Positions 45,967 through 60,500 of a stretch of DNA of 64,000 bases are shown one piece after another. The stretch is taken from assembly GCF_900496995.4 (NCBI RefSeq), contig NC_044009.1:52206505-52270504 (forward strand), read 5' to 3'. The stretch's first letter is position 1. Each line of letters opens with the position of its first letter. The notes beneath the pieces are model-generated. The model made no database searches. It was not told where the DNA came from and saw only the letters and a list, made by a program, of their open reading frames with translations. This DNA is from Aquila chrysaetos chrysaetos (lineage: Eukaryota > Chordata > Aves > Accipitriformes > Accipitridae). Position numbers and translations under genes: made by a program.

Positions 45967-48500
45967 GTGAGTCAGTAGTTCTGCACGGCTTTTTGGAATA
46001 TGCACAGTCATACGTTTTAGAGCCGCGTCTCTTGGAGTAGTCGTGAGCCTTAGTCATCATCGCGGCAGTGTCAGCGCATTAGTCAGAGCCTATTCTTGAC
46101 TTCTTCAACGAGAGAACTGGTGGAAAAGTGAAGCGCAGCAGCGTTACGGTGGCTGTGTTTCTATTAGAAGGGCAGGACTTTGAAAGTACTGAGAACAAGA
46201 TTCCTGAAAGCTTTCTGTATGATTTAGTGGTACTTTCCTGCCCACTCATCTCAAATTTATGGGGCCACATTTCTTTCCTCAGCTGTGATAGGCAAGTATA
46301 GAACTTAAAGATAACGTAAGTTTCACTTACGTGTGGGAAAAGTACTTTTCAGCATATTTTGTAAGGAATTTTAGATTATTAGAAATGAAATTTTATTTGA
46401 AGAACACACTGATGTTTCTTCACAAATGACAGCAGAGTTCATGTTTCTTGAACGCTTTGTACACCAGAAGCATTTATTTTAAATCACCTGGGGTCTACGA
46501 TGGCAGGGTATTATCAAGTGTCCTGTGGGTTTTTTGGTTATGAAACTGCGTTAGCAGATCGCTTGCCCCGCTGCATAGCCAGCCTCTCCTCTCGGATGGA
46601 GTTTCCATTTTGTTCCCGTTTTCCAGGGTTTGAGGCAGTCTGCAGGTGGCACCGTTGCCTCACGTTTGCGGCCATCGTTGCCCATCCTGAACTGGCTGCT
46701 GGAAATGAACTCTTTCTGTCAGATTTTTAAGGCAAAATGGAGCGCCTTTCCCTCAGTCTTAAATTTACTAATTACATTGAAACTTATAATTTCACTTAAT
46801 GAATCAGAACGAATAAAAACGGCACTGATTTGTTTAATTGCTTTAAAAAAGGAAGGATGAATCAATTTGTACAGAAATGCAATAAACACTAATGTTGTCT
46901 GGCTGAAATAGAAAATTGTAATGAGTTCTGTATAATTCAAGACAATGAGTTTTCTCTTTTATTAACTCTGCGTTATCACATGTGGTGCAATAATCACAGC
47001 AGCTGCACATGCAAATAAATGGGTAGCTTCTCCAGTTCTTCGGATCCTGTAACATTGTTTTTGTCACCTTAGTATTGAATCAAGTTTCACACATCTTCAT
47101 GTACATTTGCTCCATTTTTTATCTGGTCGTGGTGGGACGGTGCATCCGAGATCTGCCATACCTCCTAGAGATGAAGGACTGGACAGGACCGCCTGTGCTG
47201 GGTCTAAGCCCCCCAGGTTCAAGCAGTCGTGTAGAACATACAGTCTAGGAGGCACTAGAGGGGAGGACAGAAAAACAGCTATTAAAAAAAAGTTATTTCT
47301 AAACCTGCTGTTCCAGACTCCAGATGTGGCAATCTCTTTATCCCCAAGGACTGAGCAGTGCTGACCCCCGTGTCCCAGATATTTTACCGTCATTAGGGCC
47401 ACCTGCAGGCTCTGGTGTCCCGATCGCTGATGGATCAGTGGGACTTTGCGGGATGTCGATGCTTCCCCCTCCTCACCGCCCTGTCAGACACATCAGAGGG
47501 GCTGAGACTGAGCTTCCCCCCTTTTGTAACAATGTGTTGTCAAGCCTTAGCTTTTGTAACAGCTGTTTTAAAAGACAGTTTATATTGTCAAAAATGTTTG
47601 CTTTTAGAAAACTTGGGTAACTCTTGGGAAGCTTTTTCCTAGTGCACAGAAGTAGCTTGCTAAGGCTTCTAGCTTTGTTTTGTATCTGACTGGATTCTCT
47701 GTATTTCTCCAGCTGCCCTCTAGTTTACTTTGTGATTTACTGAAATATTTTTTTCCTCTTTTTATAATGGTCTCCTCTGGTGCTCTGTGTAGGAGTCATG
47801 CAGGCAGAGAAACTGATTAAACAGAGAAATGCTGAAAATAATTCTGTATAAAGCATTTCAAGATGTACGCGAGGACTCTCTCCCCCTCAGTTCCTCTGAT
47901 TTTACTGCTAGCTGATGCTCATGATGAAGGAAGTCGGCGAGAAGCACACTCTTTAAACTGATAAGATTCTGTGCTTTTACGGCTCTCTGCTCAGCAGCCG
48001 AACAGACTTTGTATCCGTCATGCCCTTGCATGAGAAACAATACTGTATTAACAAGTATGGAAAACCTTGAGAGTTTTTAATAACAAATTTTACTGTACAC
48101 ACACAGTCTGATGCCACCTAAATGGAACATACCCTTGCTGTTTAAAGACTTTGATTCATTATTGTTAAGTTTTCTTTGGCTTTTATTCAGCTCAGGCACT
48201 CGAGTTTCCTCGTAAAAGCATCTCAGACACTTTTCATGCATGGCTATTGCAGCACGCTTGGAAACAAGTTGATGTTAAGTGGAATACATTTATTTTCCTA
48301 ATCATAGTTTTTATTTTCTTGTACCTGGTGTTACACGGTGGGAGTCCTTTTTCTTACATTAGCTGCCGTGGAGGATAAAGAGGGAGAGAGATTAGGCAGC
48401 CAAAACTGACGCATCCCACTTTTCCCCACTTCTTTCATGCACAGCACCCACCCAGCATCTAAATCCAGGAGTCACCCGAATGCAGAGAGACAATTTCAAT
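45967..48500. other. Intergenic DNA upstream of STAM2
   Basis: No recognisable gene. Contains a 19-bp perfect interrupted palindrome (46314-46332) and a CTCF-like match (47252-47265). The ORFs here do not look coding. Confidence 0.7.
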
Positions 48501-51500
48501 GGCTAAGGACCTGGTTAATGGACCTTGCCCTGGGGTCTTAGCACCTCCTTCCGAAACATAGCCTCAGCCAGGGCAGGGTTGTGCCAGCGGGATGGGTAGC
48601 TCCTTCTGGAGCAGCCAGAAGACGCGACCCTTGGACATCTCCCCGTACACCGCGTGGCCCCGGCGGAGCTTTTTATATGGGAGTTCTGCGTCTCTTGACT
48701 CCCCGTTTCCAGTAGGGAACTCTACAAAGACACGTCTAGCGCTGTCTGAGGCCTTGGTCCACGCGTCTTTGGGAGATGCTCTTCCAGCGGCGTAGGCCTC
48801 TGGGGATGCTTACAGCACTCTGCAGCGGTACAGGGATGCCCAGCGCCTGCAGGGTCCGTGGGAGGTGGGAGCTCGGACAAGAACACGCGGAGCTGGGGCA
48901 TCTCCTCCTCCTCCTCCGTGTTGGAGCTCGCCGTGGTGGAGCGGCTCCTGCCCGTCGGTTGTTCTTTCGCGGCAGCACGTCGGCGGCAGGTGGACTAGGC
49001 TCATTCTGGGACCGCCTTTCCTACCCACCCGTCCCCTCCAGCCAGCAGTTCAGAGGAAACGAGTGTTTCGGCGAGTAGGATGAGTGCTCCAGTAACCCAG
49101 TAAATTTGCCTCAAAGAAGTGGTTTTGTTCAGCGACGGGTCACGCGGCGAGTTTCTGCACCCATCCCATATGGCAGTAGGTACTAAACCAGAGTGACTGG
49201 TTTTGTCAACAAATTTGCCTCACTTTGGCACCATATGGCCTCCCGGCCACGTCCCCTTGTCTGAATAAACGTACGCCAGGGAGGAATGCGGCTGTCAGGC
49301 AATCCCAATTGTTTCACAGTGCAAGCCAAATTTCGGATCAGATGCTTCCTCTCATGAGCTCCAAAGTTCAATGTCCTTTCACTGCGAGCATTTATGCTGT
49401 GAATGAAAAATGCCGGTACGCTGCTTTGCATCTCGTTATCCAGTAACAGCATGTGCCCAGACAGCGTGTAAGCGATTCTTTCTGCAGGACAGGGGACCAG
49501 ATTTGGATCTGTCTGCGTCTCCGTCAGTGGGACTGCATTCAGCGTACTGGGGCAACTCTAGCTTTATACTCTTTCATGACTGACATATCCCAAAACACAG
49601 AATTTTTAAGAGTGCCTTAGGAGAGCAGCTCGTGTTTTTCAGAGCTGTGGCTGCCAATAGTCGGAACTCAGCGCTGGGAAACAAGACTTGCACGTTATTT
49701 TGGCATACTCATCCTAACGCGAGACTGAGTATCCAGACATACTGCGCCTTGAAGCATATAATTAACAAGACAGTCTAGAATATGCAAATGTATGTTTTTA
49801 ATTAGTTCTGAATACATGCAACCACCTGTGTGGATGTTCAAGTAGGGGAGAGGAGAGAGCACACAGCTACGCCCCAGACAGTCAGTCATTGTGTCAGAGA
49901 CACCTACACCATCGTGTACATTTCATGTGTGCTCAGCAATCAGCTGATTTCAAATTACAAAACGTGTCCGGTTTGCGCTGCCAGTCTTGTTCCAGTTCTT
50001 CAACAGAAAAACAGAACAAATCAAAACAGAGCCATGTCAAAAACAGACTCGGGAGGTCATGAGACACATTAGCAAGCTTGACAAAATTAACCCCTGCAGG
50101 TAACGAGCAACACGGGTTAAAATTAAATGTGTCCAAAAAGTGGATGGAGTGGGAAGGAAAAGAAATCAGTAAACGAAGCACTGGATTATGCCCTTCAGAT
50201 GTGATTTAAAAATCCAGAGTAACTCTCATCAGCAGGATGCTGAGCGTGACCTGAGCACATTCTGCTGGAAGAAGGCTGCGGGACGGGGAAAGAGCCGTGT
50301 CCATCCAGCCGGGACCTACGGTGAGGGCGGCAGGAACGCCGTCAGCGACGGTTCCCACTTCTTCGCTGGGTGAGGGCTTTCCTCCCTGGCAGAGCGGTGT
50401 GCAATATTGTTGGCAATTCAGCGTTTTACCTGAAACGATTTTAAAGTCTTGCCCCATCCACTCTTTTCCTCTCCTAAATGGTACCAAATACCAGGTTTTT
50501 TTCTAATGACAAGGCAATTGAAGTAGGAGATACTTAAAGAACTGCACAGTCCTCACCCCAATCCCGGCACCCGTGGTATATTTAAAAGCGGAGGCACCCG
50601 AAGCTCTGCAGCTGGGGTGCAGGGCTCGAGGACGGATCGAGAGGCACCTCTGGAGAGGAAGACTCAAAGACAAGAGATGCTCCTGGGGCTGACAGAGAAA
50701 GCGTGACGGAGGAGAGGCAAGTGCCAGCCCTTTCCCACCCAGGGCTGTTGGCTAGGACCAGGCTCGCAGCCGCTCTCATGGGGAGATGCCAGAAGACCCC
50801 CTGGACCCGCTGCCTCCTCCCTGACCCCCTCCGGCTGTGAGCAGCTTGCCTTTTGGGGTGGTTTCTAGACAATTCTGCTTCCTCTGGGGTTAGCCTCCAA
50901 AGGGGTTAACGGTACCTTTGGGAGCGATCAGGAGCAGAAACGTCCTTTGCTCCGAGGAGGCACGTGTCCCGCTCACAGCAGGATCCTGTTGTATTTCTAC
51001 GTGTGAGAGCAAAGGTTTGCTCTCCTACCCAAATGCGATGCCAGGATGCTCCTGCCTCAGGATCACCGACACTGTGTTGGTACGGTTTGCGATTAACACT
51101 GCGTCGGAGAAGCTTGCCCGAATTTCCCGTTTTAACAGTGTTTTTAAGAAAATGTTTCCTTCGGTTTTCCCGTCTTGCTTTTTTTGGTACGTACTTCAAA
51201 TCTGCCACAGTATGACTTAAAGGAAATTCTCCAAATTGTAAGGAAATGTCCTCTCCTGTGCAAACCTGGGCAAGCTCTGTTCCTGATTACACACTTGTTG
51301 GACAAGTATGATAGGGTGGGCCCTGCATGGGTGCTTTGTGGCTTCATTCATGTTTATAAACTACTCTGAGATCTTCAGATGAAAAAGGATTTACGAGTGC
51401 AAAATAGTAAGTTGCCAAACTGTTTCTAACCTCATAAACAGGTAATTTTAAATTCAAGGAGACACCGAGGAGGGCAAGATCGCACAAGCGGGCTGGGAAC

Positions 51501-54500
51501 AGTTTCCTTCACCCGTCCTGGGAGCTCAAAATGCAGAATTCCCTCCATTGCTTTAAACCCAGCTAGCGTTTTATCATAAATTGAGAAAAGCCTTTCTAAA
51601 TTTATTTGCGAAGTTTAAAAAATGGAAAACTCATTTGTTTTTAGCTGGCCTCCTCCTTCTTTTGTTTCTCTGTTTGTGCTGTATTCACATGGCGTTAGAA
51701 CAAAGCTTTCTGTAAATATTAACTGGAGTATGGGAATCAATTCAGCTCAGTTTGACTTTGTTCCTCTATTTCACAGAAACTACGGCAAACGCGTTTGTTG
51801 TGGGGCCATTCACCGAAACAGCTAACACAAACAATTGTGCAAGCTGAGCTGGGACCTCGTGTCTTCATTCCTCCTCCCGCTTACCGTTTTGTGGTCGGAA
51901 AGCCGAAATCGGTGGGCAGGCAGCCTGCGAGCCGCCCGGGGCAGAGCCAGCCGCTGCCAGCCACGCACACCGTGCTTAGCAAACGATGAACGCGTCGGGG
52001 AAGTTTATGAGTTATTCATGGGCCGTTTTGCAAACAGAACGAGCTGATCAATAATTAACCGGAGGCAGCAGCGGGTGCGTGGCCTGGACCGGTACGTGGC
52101 TCGGTGGCCGCGAGCTGCTCACCCGGCCACCCTGGGCTTCCCCGTCCCGGGGATCGCTCGACCTCAGCCCCCCCAATTCCTTCGAGGATGCGTGTCCCCT
52201 CCCTGGGGCGACGCTTTCTGAGTTCTTCTACCTGCAACGGCAGAAGCTCCCCCCAGCCCCGAGCAGAGCAAATCTTCAGGTAGCGCGTTTTCCCGCAGAG
52301 CGTTTCGGAGGCTCCTTCCAGCGCGTCCAGCAAACCTCGCGCAATCAGCAGGACTCCAACGTGCCCACGGATGCTCCTCACCGGGGCCGAAGGCGGAGGA
52401 CGGGGAGCCTCCGTGCAAGCCACGGTGCTCCTCGGGCGCTCGGGTGGACGACTGGCAGCAGAGCTCCTTTCCAGAAACAGGCTGTTCTCCGTGCGATGGA
52501 GGTTGCGCTATTTAATATTCTAACAGAAGGCAACATAATTGCAGCTTAATCTAATTAATGAATCCTGGTAAGAGCCACTCCAATATTTCCTGTTCAATAC
52601 TTGCACTGCAGTTGGTATTGGGCGCTCGGCACGGAGCGATGAGTTGGCGAGACAAAACTGGCCACCCACGGTAAGGGACACTCCGCACATGCGGACGCTG
52701 CGGCCAAATGGGGGAAAATGCAAAATAAACAGCACGGACGGCCATCTGCCACTTCCGAAGCAGCAGCCAACGCTAACACCCCATTAGGACACGGACCAAA
52801 AGCACAAATCTGGTGGTTTGGCCACCAGCGATTTTCATTTTTCTCCAGAAAAGGGTTCTGGCATTTGTTAAAAAAGAAAAAAAAAAGAAAAAGGAAGAGG
52901 CCCAAGGGACTTGAGGACTTGTTTAAATAATAGAAAGGCTGCTGCTGCCCGTTTTGTTTATGTCATCAGAAAAGGTTACAGCTTTGAACTTACTCACGGG
53001 CAACCACAGCGCTGACTTAAAAATGCAGCAGAGCTGCAATGTTGCTGGTTTGCTCACCTTTCTGGAGCGGAGACTCTCGTGGGATGACTGCATCCAAGCA
53101 GGCTCTTCGCTCACTCCCCTGTTTCGGAACCAGGGCTGCTGACCTCAGAACTAGCTGATTAGTTTTTATTTTTAATATAGAAATAGGAGAAGGCAAGAAT
53201 CGTAACATTTCCCTTCCCCAAAACATTTGATGTGCTGCAGCCCACTCCTATGTCTAGGAAATGCTGCTGGAAATCCAATAAAGCACAAACCAGGGGTGAG
53301 TGTCACCCGTCCCGGCTGTAACCGAAGCACATCCTCCTGGTCTGAGGCCTCCTCCAGACACCGGGACTAATTAATTGGTTTTTAAAAACATTTTACTATG
53401 TTTTGTAACATTAAACCCTAAGGTGATTCTGTTATAATTCTATAAATCACAAATCTTTTCTTATGATAGATTTAATTTTCTGTTTACTGAGCTATCCTAC
53501 GTTTTCCCTGTTCCAATCTCCAGCCAGTGAGAAACTCCAAGAAAATGCATTCATGCAGTCCCTCTTGTGTTTTACCTTTATGTCTAATTATATTTTATAT
53601 ATGTAGGATAAATGTGTGTGAAATAGCCCAGTGGCATAGCCAGCTCAGTTTCCACAAGGTAGTGATTTATTAAGGGCTATTTAATTAACAGAAAAAGCCT
53701 CGTTTCTGCCAGCATAACCCCCACTTTGCCAGGTCTGGCCAGGCAAGGGTTTTGCCTGCTGCAGTCCTGCGACTGCGATGAAGCCGGGCCACGGAGAGGG
53801 GAAGAAGGTTTCCCCGTACTGTCATTGCGAGAGAAGCATGTAGATGTGTAAGTGCCTGATCTAGACATGTTGGGATTGTCGGATAATTCCTGTTTAACCA
53901 CTTCTAACTCGCTGCATTTCCCCATCAAATACCGGATGGGTCATTTGAGCACCTTCTCTCGCATCTCCCTGTCTCTTATTCGTGTTGAAACCCAAACCAT
54001 TCCCCCTTGCCAGAATCTTGGAAAATGAGTATAACGAGTAAATGAGTGTATGAGTTGAAATACTGTGTCACACGAGTTTTCTTAATGTTTAAAAAGATGT
54101 TATTTCATTGCTACTCCAGAAATAAACTTGCATGACGTTTTCGGCAGGACACGGCGTGGGTTTGGCCGGCTCAGCTGGGGAGGAGAGCAGGCGCTGCGGT
54201 GACTGCTGGGCTGTACGGGGTCTTAGCCTGCATTTAGGAACTACCCCAAAATGAACATCATCTTGTCCGAAAGGTCGCGCGTAAAATAGCTCTGCGGTTA
54301 AAGCACTACAGGTCCTCTTTCGGTTGCGGCCCCACTACTTCAACGTCCCACTGTGGGCTTCAGCTGAACTACTCCAGGCTGACACGCTGGGCAGGATCCG
54401 TCCCCGTCCGCTCGCCAAACCACGTCGGCGAGTGGCATCGGTACGGGGCAACTGAGCTCATGAGAAAATGCCATAACAGCTTGGATGGCTCCATCGCTCC

Positions 54501-57500
54501 TGCTTCCAACGCAGAAACAAGGGCTCCGCAAAGCTTACTGCAACGCCTTGGCACGGGAGTGTGAACAACCGTGGGTTTCTCGGGGTTGTTATTGTCATTA
54601 CTTTTATCCTTATCGTTGCAATTATTGATGTTAGTGTGTCACAGGAGGTTGCTGGAAGGACTCCACTATTACAGCGGGGTTTTCGAGTAGCTTCATTAAT
54701 ACTAGTGCTAATGCGCAGGAGTGATTTGTGTGATTGACAGTTCAGGCAACGAAGTTTACCTTGTTTCAGCGTGGGGCTTGATGGGACAGGGCTCTGGCTC
54801 TGGCGACCAGGCAGGTCCCGGCAGTGCCGTCTCCCAAAGCCCCCGAGGACGGCGGTGCCGTGGTCCGCTGCCGGGCACCGCCGCCGTGCTTCGGAAAGAA
54901 CGGCTCCATCACGGGGGACGCCTGCTCTGAAGGTCATCCCGGTCAGAGGGAACAGACGTTAACCATTGCTGCTTCTTACGTATTTTAGAGGAAAGAAAGC
55001 TCAGTTGAAAAAGCTGAAGGAATGTCACCGACTGCATTCTACATCTGTTACATCTCAGAATAATTTATTTTAACCTCTGAAGATACAAGGGAAAATATTT
55101 GAAGGAGATGGAGACTTGCCAGTATTTCCAGTTCATTATAAGCAAAGAACTGTTGCTTATAGCACTTTTTTGGAGCAGAGAGTAGTCTGGTTTTAAATCC
55201 CTCAAGCAATGAGGAATCACGTACTCGCCAATGGAAATTGTTCTTCAGTAAAGAATTTGCTAATTAAAAAAGTTTAATTTTTAAATTCAGCCTACATTTC
55301 CTCCCTTTCCATAAACGTTCCGTCTGCTTTCGACGGGCGTTGCTGGGTCCCTGCTAACCTCAGCTGGGGTTCACCCGAACGTCTTGCCTGGTCTCGGCAC
55401 ACAGGCTCACGCAGCGGGGCCGGCTCCCCGCAGGGAAGTAAAAACTCTGGGCTTGGCTGTGCTCGGAGCTGGAGGGCTGCGGGCAGCGCGGCAGGGGTAG
55501 CTGCAACTGTAATTGTCTCCAGAGATGCTAAAACTCTCTAAACGTTGCGGTCGAGAGGCAGAGTGAGGCCAAAGACGAGTGATGGCCCGGTGATGGAGCT
55601 GCATTTCGGCCACGTTGGGGACCGGCAGACCGCGTGCCACCCGTCCCCGGTGGGTGCTCCGCCGACAACAAAACGCAAAACGGCTAAAAATTGCTGTCTT
55701 CCAGCTGCGGACTTTGCTTGTGCACGGCCCTGTGAACCGGTGCGCACAAAAAGGCAGTTTCTCCCCGTTCCGTTTGGATGTGAGAGGGGAGTAAAGGATC
55801 CGGGGGGCAGAGGGACTTGCTCAGGCAGGATCATCTCCAGCTGAGCCGTGCGAGAAGATGTGAGCAGGCTTGGTGACGAGGGGCCCGCAAACTGAATCGA
55901 GAAGACCCAGAGACCTAAATAGTGAAGCCATTTTGCTTGCAGATGACACCATATAAGCAGATATGTATGAGTGTTACCAAGATTAAAGTTTAATTAAATT
56001 CCTGCAAGATTTTTGGGTCTTCATAAATTTCCTTTGAGCTTTCTGCCAACTAGGATATGCTTGCTGGCTTCAGAATATAAAAGCAAGTATTGTTGTGTTT
56101 TGCAAATATGTTTTATAATGCATGCAAGTGCTGACTATGCAAAAGTATCACTGGTTTCCACGATTAACAAAATTACAAAAAGCACAAAGGGTAGCAGTTC
56201 TTCTTGTTTTTGACTATCCTTTAAAAACAAGAGATGGATCAAAGTATCCTGTGATTAAGTTCATTAATCACGCCCACATCATGAAAAACCATCGACTCTT
56301 CTGAACCCACTTTTCACAGAGGGAGGACGCGAGGAGTTGGCCGGGGCGGATTCTGCTGTGGGTTGGTTGTTTATTTACTTGTTTTTCCCAAACAAGGACC
56401 TGGCTGGGTTGGCATGTCCAGGGGGCAGGGATGTCTCTGGCCGGGAGCAGCCGGGTGGGCGAGCGGCGGCAAACTCCCTGCCCGGCCCTCGGGGATCGGG
56501 GCGCACAAAAAGCTCTGCTGCTTTTAGCCCCTTTGTGGGTAATCCCTAGAAGCGAGGGACTGAGCTGCAGGGGCAAGGGGTCAGCGGGCAGGGTGGGCGC
56601 GGAGATGTCCGTCCTGAACACGGCAGGAGCGGACTGACGGACAGCGATGCACTGGAAACCCACCCCGGGAGAGGGATTCCCCTGCCCTGTTGTGCCACTC
56701 CCGTAAGGCTTGTATCTTCCTTGCTTTTAATCCAGTGCTTGTCCTTGTTAACACAGCGACGACTTATCTAACGTAAAGACTTTTATCTGGTGTATCGGGT
56801 AACGGAGTGCTGTACGAGCTGTCGCGAGAGGGATGTGCAGACCGTCACCCCTGTGCTCGGTCCCCCCCTCGCACCCCCCAGGTCACGCTCATGTAAAAGG
56901 CTGTTGTAAATGTGCTCTCTCCGGGACCCCGTAGCAATCTTGCTAGACACGTGTTAAAGCACTTGGAAAATTCAACAGCAAACTGACGGTAATGTTCCCA
57001 AGCTTGCAGATAAGCAAGAAAGGGATTTCACGTGAATTCAGGTGGGGACCACAGCTCCGTTCCTACGAGCGATGTCTGACTGCAGGGGGTACGTTTGTGC
57101 TTCTCCAAGTGATGGAGCCGGAGGAGCTTCCAACCAGCCGGGAAATCACAGCAACCCACGTAGGACCTAAACGTCCCCTGCTTTGTTTAGCATAAACCCA
57201 AAGCTTTTACAGGTGCCTTTTGTAGCCTGGCAATGAAGTGGACGCTGAGAAGGACGCGTACCTATGAGGGTCCTCCCCATCATGCAGAAGTAAAGCGACT
57301 GGCCCCGGGCTCTGGCCAAAGACATCCCTGCGTGAACCGCACATCCCAGCACAGACCAGGCAGTGACCCGTGCTACATCCTGCCCCTTCTAAAACCGGCC
57401 CACGGATGCATTTTTTGATCAAATCCTACCTTTCTGCCCTCAAGAGCAAACCTGCATCGGCTTCGGTGGGGCAGGGGTCCAGGTCTGCCGCTTACGTTGG

Positions 57501-60500
57501 CTGCAGAGACCCACGGGAGCGATATGATGGGGGCTGGCCGGGGAAGGAAGGGAGCGTTTTCTCTCCCACCCTCCAAAAATATTTCAAAGTGCTTTACCAA
57601 TTCTGCAGCTGGCTGATATAGACACACGCCTTTTAATTCTGAGTTGCATTGATTTACAAGTAATAGTAACAGAGCTCGTTTGCTGGTAAATGATGATTTT
57701 GAGGTCTTTCCCTAGCCTGGCCGCTTTTGGGTCCAACCCCTCCGAAAGGGCTGTCAGCGTCCAACCCGGCAGCCCCGGCAGGGAAGGGCACACGCCGTGA
57801 CAGAGCTCGGCGCTGCCTGACCTCGTGGCGTGGGCTGCGTTCCCTGTCCACGCTTATGATCTGGGGATTTCAGCTGGGAAAGAGATTCGGATTTAGAAGA
57901 CGGCAGGACCAAAGGTCCAGCTGGCTTTCTGTCTCTGGGAATGGCCGGTAGAGGATGTATTGGGCAACGTATAAAACAAGAGAGAGACTCTTCCCCTGGT
58001 GATTTGCCACCTCGAGCATCCTGCAGTCCAGGACAGGACCTTCTCACTCCGAGGTTGCACCTGCACTGCTCCGCTGAATAACCCTTCTCCTCCGCGAATT
58101 AAGCCAGTTTCGCATCCCAAAATTCGAATAATCCCAAAATTAATAATTTTTGAGAATTGGTGAGCAACCTCCCGTGATCGAACAGACTTCTATCACACGC
58201 CCTCTTTGTCGTCTCCCCCAGTGGGGATGCCCCACCTTTTACAATCCCTTTGCCCCGAGCCTTTCACCATCCTCCTGCCCCTCTGCCTCCATCTCTCGCG
58301 CTGGCCTCCCCGACACGGAGCCGAGCCGGGGTCCCCTGCAGCCCACGGGGAGACGAAAGTGTCCGATAACGGATCCAGGAAAGCCGCTTGCTCAGCAAAC
58401 AGCAGCCCAGGTTGGGCAAGAAAAAACAAGGAGGGCAGGGTTTGACTTGAACTCTTCTCCGGGGATTAAGTGCCTAAATCCGGAGTGCCGAGCACTGCGT
58501 GGGATTCACAGCCCTGAATGTTTTGCTGGAATTGAGCACACCGCAGTATGCGATCTGCTGCCGAGACACTGGATAAAATACCCAATACGCTTCTCCTCTG
58601 GCTGCTTTCTGGAAGGGACCAGGCCCAGTGATTGTGAAAATTGTGAAGACCGTAATTGTGTACATGTTAAAAAAATTTCTTCAGCCCACACCCACAGTTT
58701 TAGCCGCAACCAGAGATGAAAACACCTGATTCTGGGTGGATTTGCACCAAACTGTGAATACTCTGCACACGAAGGATGAGTTGCTTTCAGTGAGTGGCAT
58801 CGCACCACCCTGTCATCCCACTTGATGTGCCTTTTGCCAGGTGCAAAATAAGCCTTCATATGACACCACTATTTTTTTAAAAATCTAAATTAATGAGAGG
58901 GCAGGGACTGCAGAGTTTAAATCTCGGTGCAGCATCGAAGGGGTTATACCGATAAGCCAGCAGCTCCACGTGGAACAAAGCTGGCATTTCAGGGGGAAGA
59001 CAATGGATTGTATTTTCTGTGTTCATTTTAGTCATCCATTTGGCATTGAGACTGAGGTCACCCACCCAATCGTGCACTGCAGCATCTCTGTTCTAGCTAG
59101 CAAGGAGAAGCAAAACAAAGAGGAGCTGAGTCGGCAGGAATCGGATAGCAATCATGTATGGAAAAGTGCTCCGTTAAATGGCTTTTAGATAACGTTGTTG
59201 CAGTCCATTTCAGGACACTGTTTAAAATCCTTCTGAATAAGCATTTTCTCTGACACACATCTTAGCACTTTGCATGGCCACTGGTCACACTCAATTCCCG
59301 TTTCACATCCCAAACAATAATTACGAGCTTGGCCTGGTTTTGTGGCTGAATGATATGATTTGCAATGCAAGCATTCAAACACCAGCCAAAAGGATGTAGC
59401 GACTGCTATCCATCTGTAAATATTTTCTCTAGCAACAGCTTCATTTCCTTTGAAACATTAAAAAGGTTGTAGTTCTAACATGCATGCATATGCAGGCACG
59501 CGTCTTAAAAAATGTACAACAGGCACGCACATAGACACGTCTCGGTTTAGCCTGAGTTCTGCGCCATGCAAAGGAGAGGCTCAGTTTGTCACCCCGTCCT
59601 GTTTTCTGGGGAAAAGTGCTTTAATTACGCTACCAACAACCCGGAAAACCTGCGTTCTCTGTCGTGTGGCTTTATCCCCAGGGAGGCGGCGCTCCGAGCT
59701 CCTCCGCCTCGCCAGCCGAAAGCGCAGACAGTCAAGGACGAGGTGCAATCCTTCTGGCTGCGCAACTGCTGCTGGTGAGCAGAGGAGAGCACGCAATGGG
59801 CTCCGAAGCAGCGCTTTAGCGTTTTGTTCCTTGCTTTATTCCGAAACGAGTGAGGTGCGAGCCGGTACGGGACTGCTCCAACACCATCCTTTTCGAAGCG
59901 GGTGTCTCGGTGCTGGCTGGGTGCAGCTGCACGCACAGAGAAGTGCTCCGAGGTAGGGGATGCCTCGAGACTTTCCGTGAACTCCGGCGGCCAGCCAACA
60001 TCAGAGGCATCCCTCTGGATGCAGGAGGGTTTGGGATGCGGCTTTCACACCCAGCCGTAACCATCAGACATAACTGTACACTAGGCCAGAAAGCGACGGG
60101 GACTTTGGAAGTCGTATCAGCTGGTATCTCCAAGCCCTCACAGCTGGTTTCTTAAAAAAGCTATTAAAGATGCAGCAGGTCTTCTTCACGCTCCCTGCAT
60201 CTAACATCATTTCACTCTTGTCTGGGTTCAGCCAAAGTGAGCCAGTCTGCCTTCAGTCCCCCGTTTCACTGAGGCAGTAAATAATTCAGCGTGAACTTCT
60301 GTTACCCTTGTCTTGTAACAGAAGCGGAGATGTTAAGAGTTGGTTGGAAAGGGGAAAATTTTGTTGTATGGGAAAACCTGCGTTGTTGACCTTCCGTTTA
60401 ATTTAGCATCGGAACAAAACCTTGCACTGCGGGACCGGGAGGGAAACGGACCCATCCACGTCCCGGCCCGCCATGCCCCTGCCTGCCACGGCTCAGGAGC

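Noticed and set aside
59480-59956. 158-codon plus-strand open frame
   Set aside because: No recognisable family, Cys- and Ser-rich in an irregular way, and opposed by similarly long frames on the other strand.
60180-60300. Stretch that vaguely recalls old interspersed-repeat sequence
   Set aside because: I could not place it in a named family or find colinear blocks as for the CR1 piece at 42.2 kb.
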